A DNA stretch of 18,638 nucleotides from Asterionellopsis glacialis (taxonomy: Eukaryota > Bacillariophyta > Plagiogrammaphyceae > Rhaphoneidales > Asterionellopsidaceae), in the NCBI GenBank assembly GCA_014885115.2, contig WKLE02000192.1, forward strand, positions 30,908-49,545, given 5' to 3'. The first letter of the stretch is position 1. Each line of letters opens with the position of its first letter. Below the pieces are notes generated by a model. It did not search any database. It was not told the DNA's origin and saw nothing but the letters and a program-made list of their open reading frames with translations. Below, one piece after another: positions 10,556 through 18,638 of this stretch. A program made the translations under genes and the position numbers.

Positions 10556-12119
10556 GAATCTAATCTTCAACTTGATAGAGACTTCAACCTAAAAGTTTGC
10601 TGTATCTTTCTTTTTTATTGATGGATGGAAGTGCACACAAAAAAGATATTTTGAAGGATATCTGCTTGTAAAACTGTAGAAGATGATGTAACAAGGGGGT
10701 AAATACAAATGCTACAGGAATTTTTTGCTTGCTAGATTTCAAACCTTGGGCTGGAACTATTCTAGAGTTCAAACCTTGGGCTGGAATTAATTAATGTAAA
10801 GAAAGACAAGAGCTATGATGGTAGAAAGAACAAATAAGCAATATACAGTCCACAGCTGGAAATGAACAATGGGACCTATTATGTCAAGCTTGAAATTGTT
10901 TATATTGAACACTTTTTTCAAGCTTGACCTTAGCAACATTGCATCAGCATGACTCTGGTTGTGACGTGTTGCATCAGAATGCAGTGACATGCCATCACTC
11001 TGTGGCAGTACAACTCCAGTGATGACACCAAACAGGTGATCTGACAGGCATCCATTGATTGCCTTGGGGGATGAGTTTGGTTCACATGGATAACCAAACC
11101 CTGCTGGATGCAAACTCTAAGTAGACTGCTCATAGGATCCCATACATAAAGTAGGTGTCAAAGACCAACTGGTGAATTTGCGAGATTTTTCAGTCCTAGT
11201 TAAAATAGTACATAATTTATTCACTCTAACAAAATCTACTCCCTTTTCAATAATTGTTGTCAGCATAGTGCAAGTAGTACTCTTCCCAACTGTACTATGT
11301 CACTTATACTACTACCATAACTCTACAACAATCAACTGATGGACTTTGCCAACAGGCATATGCTCTTCCCCCCTAGCCCTCCTCTAGTAGAGGATGTGGT
11401 CAGTAGCATCCCCTTCTTATTGAGCCATGGATTCCAAAGTATCCCAAAACCATGTAATGATTACTCATTAATGCAACAAACTTGCCAATCAAAGAAATAC
11501 TATTATCCAGAGGCATAGTACTTTAGTAAAACAAATTTGGTCACCCCAGATTTTGAAATACTAAAAGCTGCAAAAGTTCATAATGATAATCTTTCTTTCA
11601 CACGTATCTACTGCTGAGTCTTTTGACAAGGTGAAGTCCCTATACAGCAAGGATCATTGAGCTTGAAATTCTTTCTGGTGGCTATGCTGATACAAGTATC
11701 TTTTATTACCTGTTAGCATTTGAACACAATATGGACAGTATTATTTCCTAATATTACTAGCTTATACATTCTTTCCCATCCTCCATGTTCCTCTTCTTTA
11801 TTCATTAATAAACTGGTCATTTTTGTTTTCCTTTTGTTTCTGGCACTCATCAAATAACAATTTTTGTTTTCTTGGGTTCAATAATTGTCTGTTTATGTAA
11901 CTTTTGCTTCATTTTCCTTGATTTTTGTATTAGTATGCTTATTCTTTCTGTTGTGAGACATTAATTAATGGATACTATTGGAGTTACTTCTTTCTATAGA
12001 TCAGAAATTAAAAAATGTTTTTGCTCCTTCTTATTCTTGGGTCATAGGATTCTTCTTAACCTTTTTCCTCATACAGTCATGTATACAGCATGACTGACTA
12101 TGAATTTTGAGTGAAGAGC
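10556..12119. other. CpG-depleted block (left)
   Basis: Only three CpG dinucleotides are present in about 1.56 kb (near 10965, 11181 and 11603), although C and G together remain about a third of the bases. Neighbouring DNA on both sides has several per 100-200 bp. Such loss is the expected scar of CpG methylation and deamination, usually over silenced transposon-derived DNA. No intact gene is visible; some stretches on either strand stay open for 40-60 codons without a recognisable family. Confidence 0.6.
10732..10786. repeat. Direct repeat, 2 x 25 bp with 30-bp period
   Basis: Copies at 10732-10756 and 10762-10786 share the core ttcaaaccttgggctggaa and differ at one base; five bases separate them. 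The pair sits inside the left edge of the CpG-poor block. It could be a slippage product or the trace of an insertion footprint. Confidence 0.8.
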
Positions 12120-13095
12120 CGTCAATGATGATGACAGTTTTGCTATTCTTATGGAGACCGCCATGGTGTCAAAATCAAAAATTCTGTTTGGGCAGTACAG
12201 TGAACAACTATGCATCGACTATTATCAGACAGACAGTATTATGCGACCTTTCACCACTCCCCAGAATGAGACATTTTGCTCTCATCCTTCTTCGTGCTTT
12301 TATCTAGATTTTTTAATTTTTCTTTCTCGGTAGGATCCGTTTTTAGTTTGTGTTTTGGGCAAAACCATCCCTAATCCTTTCATAAACACAATTAATAGAT
12401 TGTTTATGTTCTAAAACTGCAGCTCCACCTTTTTTTGGTCGAACTATCCTCATTTTTGAAAAAAAATATCCCGAATTTTGATGATTTCAGACGATCACAC
12501 AACATAGTTATTTGTTTTTTGCTCTCAGCTGCCATTATTTTACACAAGAAACCATGCGTGTATTTATTTATGTATCTAAAGGGATTGCTACTTACTTTTG
12601 ATTGAAAACCGTACTGGGAAATGTAAGAGTTGACATCGTCGTGAGTCTTGCAAAAAATATTTGAAGAATTTTTTGTTTGGACGGAAGTAAATCACAGTTT
12701 CGATAAGAAATCAGTGTGCCCGAAGGCATCTATTTTTTGTGTACATTCGTACAAGATTCTTATCGAAAACATGTTTTAGTTCGAGTCCCGATAGTTTTTT
12801 GTTTTTTGATTCAAGAAGACAATCGAGTACTGAGTGAAAACACGTATAAATCGCGTAGAAGTTACAGATGGTCACAAAGTCGCGTGACACAACCTTATTA
12901 TGTAAGACTACCACTAGTAGCTAGAGAGACTAGAGGACCTAAGATTCTGACACCGATTCAGCCTTTAACCCTTTAGACAGCTGTGCCGTCCGTTTGCCGT
13001 GTGACAGCAATCGAGGAAAATCCGACACTTTCCCTTTTGGTTATGTTCTTTAACAATCGGACAATCCAAAAAAACTGTGTGTAAGAACAACAATT

Positions 13096-14427
13096 ATGTA
13101 TGCTTTGTCCATCGAAACCCAAAATGCACAACACAAGAGTTTTGACAGTGACAAAGATAGTCAGTCGGGCAATTCGCTAAAAAATAGCTCCATGATGGAT
13201 CCGGTCAGGGAAGACGTAGGCTTTGAACAAATGTCATCGGAAAGCAGTTATGAAGCGCCTTCTACTTTGGGAGGAGGGTCCTCCGTTTCTATATTGGGAA
13301 ATTCCGTAATGGAGCCTCATCCTGAATATAACGATGATTACGAAGAAACACGGAACGAATCTGAAGATAACGGCAATGAAGCACTGCAGGGACAGGGGAG
13401 TAGCACGACTCGAAAACTGCCGCGTTTCCTCTTGTTGAGTATTGTGTTGGCCACTGGAGCACTGCTTTTTATCGCCTTAGCCATCATAACATCAATAGAA
13501 GATGACGATCAAAATACGAGAAGTAGTCCTGTAATGATTGTTTCGAATAATAGTTCAGAACGAGTACCCATTGCAGTTGTCATTCAATTGGATTCCAATC
13601 CTGAAGATACTTCGTGGATGTTGATATGTGACCAAGAAAAACCAATCTCCATTACAGAAATTACAGCGGGTACATACGATGATTCATATGCTAATAGTTT
13701 GGTTGACATGTTCCAAATAGTGCCTGCTGGAGTGGAGTGTACCTTTACAATTGAAGATACTCTAGGCGATGGCATCGATGGTGGTTTTTATGAAATTTAC
13801 TTTGGAACAAGTACAGATAATCCAGAGGCAATGATAGTGGCAGGTAGTGGCGACTTTGGCAGGACGGCTTCTTCCTCGTTTCTTGCCGTAACCCCAACGC
13901 TAGCGCCAACAAGTTCCTCTAAACCATCAGGGGCACCATCTTCCTTTCCCTCGGATTCCCCATCTAGCATTCCATCTGACGTACCATCAGATTCCCCATC
14001 ATATGCGCCTTCTGTTAGCCCATCTACACAACCATCAGTCGCACCGTCCTTATCTCCTACTAATTCGCCATCTTCGTCACCTTCGTCACTTCCGTCTTCC
14101 GCACCGACAGCATCACCAACGCCATTCCCAACTCTTTATCCCACTCATTCACCTACCACATTGCCTACAATCTCATCTTTTCCATCGGAATCTCCAACTC
14201 AACTTCCTACTTCAGTGCCAAGCATTCTTACTGAGTGGCCCTCTATGGTGCCATCGGAATCTCCAACTCAACTTCCTACTTCAGTACCAAGCATTCTTAC
14301 TGAGTGGCCCTCTATGGTGCCGACCATTACTCCTACATCCACTTGCAAACCTGTAGGCGACCTTTGCGCAAATTCAGCTGCATGCTGTAGCGGTATTTGC
14401 CTTTTCTTTTTTTGCCAGAAGAGTTGA
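13096..14427 (+). CDS. Type II membrane protein with P-S repeat stalk and C-terminal cysteine module (443 aa)
   Basis: Residues 1-109 are acidic and Ser-rich, probably cytoplasmic, and end in a basic RKLPR. Residues 111-132 form one hydrophobic membrane segment, so the topology is probably N-inside with the C-terminus outside or in the secretory lumen. Residues about 155-265 form a globular domain with D-x-x-P-E-D-T-S-W near its start and GDGIDGGFYEIYFG near residue 225; this motif recurs in secreted diatom proteins, but I cannot give it a firm family name. Residues about 266-415 are a P-S/T-x-x-P repeat stalk. Residues 417-440 hold six cysteines spaced C-x6-C-x5-CC-x3-C-x4-C, an inhibitor-cystine-knot-like pattern. 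The start follows an A-rich context (caacaattATG). Candidate N-glycosylation sites lie at N151 and N152. The protein is likely cell-surface or frustule-associated; its binding role is unknown, and nothing suggests an enzyme. Confidence 0.85.
   Translation: MYALSIETQNAQHKSFDSDKDSQSGNSLKNSSMMDPVREDVGFEQMSSESSYEAPSTLGGGSSVSILGNSVMEPHPEYNDDYEETRNESEDNGNEALQGQGSSTTRKLPRFLLLSIVLATGALLFIALAIITSIEDDDQNTRSSPVMIVSNNSSERVPIAVVIQLDSNPEDTSWMLICDQEKPISITEITAGTYDDSYANSLVDMFQIVPAGVECTFTIEDTLGDGIDGGFYEIYFGTSTDNPEAMIVAGSGDFGRTASSSFLAVTPTLAPTSSSKPSGAPSSFPSDSPSSIPSDVPSDSPSYAPSVSPSTQPSVAPSLSPTNSPSSSPSSLPSSAPTASPTPFPTLYPTHSPTTLPTISSFPSESPTQLPTSVPSILTEWPSMVPSESPTQLPTSVPSILTEWPSMVPTITPTSTCKPVGDLCANSAACCSGICLFFFCQKS
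14182..14319 (+). repeat. In-frame tandem duplication, 2 x 69 bp, in the stalk
   Basis: Copies at 14182-14250 and 14251-14319 each encode 23 residues (PSESPTQLPTSVPSI then LTEWPSMV). They differ by one synonymous base (GTG against GTA for valine). This is a recent expansion of the P-S repeat stalk. Confidence 0.97.
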
Positions 14428-14807
14428 AACCACATGCCGGGCAGATAACACAGTGGCCGTGCCCGATAGGCAAATCTCCGTTTCCCGGACGTAAAGGCCC
14501 AAGTCTGCGCTGTCCCTCTCAAAAATAAAATGAAAAAAGCTACGCGACCAGACAATCTATGCACTGTGGTTCCCAATTCACAAATTAGATTTTTGTTGTT
14601 GCGGGTTCGGTTTTCTTCTATAACTAGCACAAGATGTGGACTTTCACTGTTACCTTTTCCACCCTTTACCAGTGGCTTGGTTGTTTCAGGTGTTTCTTCA
14701 TCTTCACGGAACAATGTATGGCTTATTTTACATTTGAAAATGTAGTTCATCTCGTGAAAGAGCACAGACACAAGGTTCATCTCAAATATTGGTTGTCGAT
14801 CCGAAAA
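14428..14807. other. Region 3' of the membrane protein gene
   Basis: No gene is visible on the + strand. A 217-codon minus-strand frame (14268-14921) overlaps the repeat stalk and continues here. I do not call it, because its C-terminal third is antisense to low-complexity coding repeats and it resembles nothing known. Confidence 0.5.
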
Positions 14808-15169
14808 GGAAAAATGGTATGTTTGTGGTACACAAAACAGAGATGATGCAAATCGAAGGGTGCACATGAAAACATTCTTGAAACTATCCTTTTTATTATT
14901 AAAACTTTTACACTCTATCATTTAAAAGTTACAATTTACTGGGTCGGGATCTCCGATACGACACCCATCGATCACCCGACTAAGTTACGGAAAAATGGTA
15001 TGTTTGTGGTACACAAAACAGAGATGAAGAAAATCGAAGGGTGCACATGAAAACATTCTTGAAACTATCCTTTTTATTATTAAAACTTTTACAGTCTATC
15101 ATTTAAAAGTTACCATTTACTGGGTCGGGATCTACGATACGACACCCATCGATCACCCGACTAAGTTAC
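14808..15169. repeat. Tandem duplication, 2 x 181 bp
   Basis: Copy 1 is 14808-14988 and copy 2 is 14989-15169. Both run from ggaaaaatggta to cccgactaagttac, and I count about five substitutions between them. Read on the minus strand, each copy begins with the last codons and stop of the broken gene at 15153-15717, followed by its 3' flank. The gene's 3' end has therefore been duplicated in tandem. Confidence 0.95.
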
Positions 15170-15717
15170 CCTTATCTAAAAATACTCTTTTCAGTGTTTT
15201 CTTTACTCCCTCAAAGCATGTCGCACCTTTTCTTAAGGATGATACGGCATCAATTTTGGAAGTATCAAATAGTTCACCATCTTGTATTTTGGTCACCTCA
15301 TTTCATTATAGAAAACGTAAAGGTCAACTTCGATGCCTACCCGGTCAGGCCACTTACCTACCAATCCATTAAATGCTCTTGCTGCTTTCACGAATTGACA
15401 CCAGCCACTATAATATTTCTTTTTGTTCGCATCACCGCCCGCTTAATAATTTCGATAAGACCACAGTTCTGATTAAATTTAAAACCTTGAATAGCCTTTC
15501 CTACCCCTGGCATCCAAAAGCCAATAGCGTCAGCAATTGCTGTTCTACTGTAATACAATGACAACTTTCCACCTGATTCAGTTCCATATGCAAGATAGCA
15601 AGCCTCTTTTGTTGGGAGAGTATCAGAAAGAGTTGAAATATGGAACCATTCACTGATCCCATATCCACAGTAGGCCTTTTTCTCTTCTTGTTGTTGTCGT
15701 TTTTGCTCCTTTCTCAA
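15153..15717 (-). pseudogene. Decayed protein-coding gene, family not recognised
   Basis: Three successive minus-strand frames read as good protein with ordinary composition. Frame A covers 15717 to about 15443 (about 91 codons; a K/Q/E-rich start, then CGYGISEWFHIST and later LYYSRTAIADAIGFW). Frame B covers about 15442-15308 (about 45 codons, including YYSGWCQFVKAARAFNG and GKWPDRVGIEVDLY). Frame C covers about 15300-15153 (containing KIQDGELFD and FEGVKKTLKRVFLDK), ending at TGA 15153-15155. A to B needs a change equal to one lost base near 15442. B to C coincides with a tandem 5-bp duplication, aatga twice, at 15298-15307. No ATG is visible at the 5' edge and an in-frame stop lies just upstream, so the beginning is missing or in another exon. 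Introns or sequencing errors are alternatives to decay. I recognise no domain. Confidence 0.5.
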
Positions 15718-18605
15718 TTGCAGGAGATTCCTTGTTAATTATTGGACTTCAGCCATACATCATCTCAAATGGCAATAAGGAGGACAATATGAAGCATTCA
15801 ACACTAAAAAACCTACTTAACATCATTGCTACATTAGGATCATGAAGCTAAAACAATTTTGAGTTATGCAAATAGTTTTGCATATTTTGCAATTCTTCTT
15901 CTTCTTTTGATAGTTGTATTTAGTTCTGAAATGATTTGAAGAAAGAAATCAGTCAGAATCCCATAAGGTTGTGCCAAATAAGGCATGAAAAATTCTCCTT
16001 CAACTTAGACCTTCTTGATCATAGTATGGATAGTTTTACTTACAATAGTTATTTCTGTGTATCTTGAATAGTTTACTTTGGTGTTGTAACCCTCCAACAG
16101 TATGCAGCTTCTTTTCCATCAATTTGGTTAGTTTTTGGAAGATGATAATTGGACAATAGGATTTGATTTTACCACCATCAAATTGTCAGTAATAATATTT
16201 GTTGAGATATAAGTCTATTTCTGTTACCATTTTTTTATGCTTCAATAATTGCTTTTATAAGAAGTGGAAAATAGCAGATTTCATCAAATATCAGCATAGC
16301 ATTGATTACTCTCTAATCCTGTTCCTATTTATCCTTCATGAGATCCCTTTTTCTGCATGACACAGTATCTACTGTATGGGGTCAAAAAATTTCTAATTTT
16401 CTTGTTCTTGATTTTTACAGTTCTACACTCCTGAAGTATGTATTAATCATTCTTTGCATTCCATGAATTAATTCTTTCTTTACTTCAGATATCTGAGATC
16501 TGTAGTATTTTTGAATGACAGGTACAGTGTACTTTAATTAGAGTCAAGTAATTTATTAGTATTCTATATATTATTTTCTGCAAGTTCATTCACCAGAACA
16601 ATAAGTTGCAATCTGACAATATTACTTTCTTTGCCTTTCTTGGACTCTAGGAAAGTACTGATGTGTTCTTTTTCCTTGTTTCTGGTGATTTAGAAATAGG
16701 ACTACTTTCCTAGCTGTGTCTATATTCTGTTCTATAAATAAGACTTTAGTCGTGGACCAAACTACCTTATATTTAGGGATAAGATCAGTGGTGTATATAA
16801 CAGTGCTCAATACTGAAAGAGATGATAATATAATTAACTATCAGGGAGGAGAACAAATGTCTATAGTAGTCCTTGCCACAATGTTTCATTCTTTTAAAAA
16901 AGATAAAAGGCTTATAGCAGCAGTGGGTACATAATGATTGGGTTGTATTATTGTTGTGGTGGAACCTTCTTCTAGGATAGTTTGATTTTACAAAAAGATG
17001 GTAGTAATTATCAATTTTATACAGTCCCCACACAACAATTTGCAATAGTGCAATTTCATCATGACATCTCTACTTTACCTTGATAATATTCAAAGCCATT
17101 TAATTGCTATTGGATGCCTTCTTGTCTCTTGTTTTTTATATTGCATTTTTACTAACTAAATAGCTAAGTGTTTCATGTATTGCAAAACACTGTAGGGAGG
17201 CAAACATGCTATAGAAGAAAGTAGATCTGGCATGCTACATAGAGGGATAAAAACAAGTTTTACAGCAACTTCCTCCACCCCTACTTGTCCATTGCAACAG
17301 TATTTCCCCCCTATATTCTTCCCAAGAAATAACAGCAACTGCTGCTGGTCTCTGGTTTCATATCAAATGTCGTCTTGAGGTCTTGAGCCCTTGTGGTTTT
17401 GATCTAAAACATAAGTTTTACCTAAAGGAATTTATCTGCTATTACCATTGAATTTGTGCTGACAATACACTAGGAGGTATTAATTATAATTAATGTCACC
17501 AGCAATTTCTCTGTGTTAAACTTACTTAGAACTCCCAAAAAAATCTGGAATCTGTGCTGGATACAATATTTTGCAAGTTCAGCATGACACATGATGGATG
17601 GTAGCAATTAAACTGTTCTTTTAATTTGCCAATCTAAAATTCTGGAATAGGAAAGTCTATATCTTGATTGCTCTCATGATAAAACTAGCAGCTATACCTT
17701 GGTATACTACTTTGACCTACTAGCCACCAACCTAGCATTTTGTATGTAGGGGTGTCCACATTCAACTTTCAAGGGAGAGGAGAAGAAAAGCTTATGTAGC
17801 AGCAGCAGCTCTTGCACCACAAACATTGAAAGTTACTGTATCTGTGCTTAATTAGTCACTGCTATATTTATCTTATTCCTTACATTACTGACAGCTATTG
17901 GGACGGTTAGTAAACTGCTACCTGCTACCAATGACCCACTAGAATTTTGTCTCCAGTTGCAGAAATGAAGAAGCCCCACACATCTCTGACAAGAACTTCA
18001 GCTTTGCTGATACTTGAACTATTTATGACTTTCTATCTCTTCTTTCATTCATTCTTTCTGCTTCTCATCCTCAATAGAGAAGGTAAGGAGGAGTTTCTAG
18101 AATTTAGTATTATTTTTAATATCTCCTCTTGACACCATAAAAGTTAAACACATATGGCACCCACCAGCCATATTGGATTTCCTACTACTTTCCCTTATAG
18201 GTGATGATTTCTTTCTAGGTACCTGCTACAAACCTGGCAGGATGTCCTGCATGGTTTTCTCTATAAAAGGAGGTAGCTCAGCATTCTCTCACTCTAGTAT
18301 GAGAGTGTCTCTATCCTTTTTAATGCAGGTACAACAAATTAGGACTCTCTAGTAAGTCAGTTCAAACAAAAAAGAAGTAGTATAAGAACTAATAATGTTT
18401 AATACTATTTTAGATGAAGGAGTGGTATTAAAAAGCTATGGTTTCCAGTTGTTAGCTTATCCTTCTGTACCAAAAAACAATGTGGTACTAATGGAACAAT
18501 CTATAGTTTGTATCAAGCTATCAAGTGTTATCAGTGTTATCTAACAAGATGATTGTTTTAGAAGAATGTGATTGTCTTCTGCCATGCATGTTTACTACTG
18601 CAGTA
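15718..18605. other. CpG-depleted block (right), no intact gene
   Basis: Reading every line, I find only three CpG dinucleotides in about 2.89 kb (near 16751, 17371 and 17904). The flanking broken gene has about a dozen in 550 bp. The depletion starts somewhat before 15718, since 15541-15717 has only one. The block is A+T-rich with no open frame above about 86 codons. Some minus-strand stretches stay open for 25-40 codons between stops (for example about 17500-17770 and 16230-16500), as expected of old coding DNA worn down by mutation. Probably ancient, methylated repeat-derived sequence; the family is not identified. Confidence 0.6.
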
Positions 18606-18606
18606 G

Positions 18607-18624
18607 GCGAGTCGCGAGACTCGC
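18607..18624. other. CpG-rich hairpin with GCGA tetraloop at window edge
   Basis: Arms gcgagtc (18607-18613) and gactcgc (18618-18624) are perfect reverse complements around the tetraloop GCGA, which fits the stable GNRA class. The 22 bases from 18607 carry six CpGs directly after a block almost without any. The element may continue past the window. Confidence 0.6.
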
Positions 18625-18638
18625 GCGATATGTCAATC

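Larger units (their letters stand above)
8308..13095. other. 4.8-kb intergenic region between HSF-type gene 2 and the membrane protein gene
   Basis: No gene can be supported. An A+T-rich tail follows the HSF stop, and a short foldback lies at about 8568-8604. Other contents are the CTAGA microsatellite (8981-9064), a GTAC-dense patch (about 10047-10312), a 16-bp palindrome (10324-10339), a 25-bp direct repeat (10732-10786) and a CpG-depleted block (about 10556-12119). The 109-codon open frame at 10263-10592 (+) overlaps opposing frames and matches nothing I know. The last about 100 bases before 13096 are an A/C-rich probable 5' leader. Confidence 0.55.

Noticed and set aside
10263..10592. 109-codon open frame (+)
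   Set aside because: It overlaps opposing frames, begins in GTAC-rich DNA, has odd composition and no family resemblance.
12381..12408. 8-bp inverted repeat cataaaca / tgtttatg
   Set aside because: It is short and A+T-rich with a 12-nt loop; expected by chance in this composition.
12776..12795. TpsiC-like gttcgagtcccg suggesting a tRNA
   Set aside because: The flanking T-stem does not pair and no acceptor, D or anticodon arms can be built around it.
14268..14921. 217-codon minus-strand open frame
   Set aside because: Part is antisense to the low-complexity P-S coding repeats and the rest lies in the 3' flank and repeat copy 1. There are no recognisable motifs, and repetitive GC-biased coding DNA often opens the antisense frame.
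15388..15717. Intact 109-residue minus-strand protein
   Set aside because: The last about 17 codons of this frame are out of frame with the continuing protein-like sequence, and its apparent start is TTG. It is better read as the first segment of a frameshifted gene.

Overview
The window looks like nuclear DNA of a diatom, most likely a pennate one. Three things support this. Two genes encode heat-shock-factor-type DNA-binding domains of the diverged kind that is greatly expanded in diatoms. A third gene encodes a single-pass membrane protein with a long P-S/T-x-x-P repeat stalk, a style typical of diatom surface proteins. The three genes are also intron-free, widely spaced and set in A+T-rich DNA with A/C-rich leaders. 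Genus and species cannot be read from the window.

Layout: 1-1977 has no supportable gene. 1978-3267 (+) is HSF-type gene 1. 3268-7365 is a long intergenic stretch that starts with a notable foldback in the probable 3' UTR. 7366-8307 (+) is HSF-type gene 2, a tandem paralogue of gene 1. 8308-13095 is intergenic and holds a perfect CTAGA microsatellite, a GTAC-saturated patch and a CpG-depleted block (about 10.56-12.12 kb). 13096-14427 (+) is the membrane protein with a P-S repeat stalk and a C-terminal six-cysteine knot-like module. 14808-15169 is an exact-period tandem duplication (2 x 181 bp). 15153-15717 (-) reads as a decayed protein-coding gene broken by two frameshifts; its stop codon and 3' flank lie inside the 181-bp repeat. 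15718-18605 contains only 3 CpG dinucleotides in about 2.9 kb and no intact gene, then the window ends in a CpG-rich hairpin.

How the parts relate: the two HSF-type genes are same-strand duplicates. They share the DNA-binding domain, a conserved extension after it, a DDxxxDLLxxMF-like motif and a terminal W-G-x-L motif, so they are probably transcription factors with a common activation mechanism and diverged regulation. The membrane protein appears unrelated to them in function. The right-hand third looks like old, probably methylated and mutationally decayed repeat DNA next to a gene remnant. No bacterial-type operon, CRISPR array, tRNA or rRNA was recognised.

The most novel signals are the two CpG-dead blocks, the frameshifted minus-strand gene with its duplicated 3' end, the six-cysteine C-terminal module on a diatom surface protein, and the shared C-terminal motifs of the HSF-type pair.
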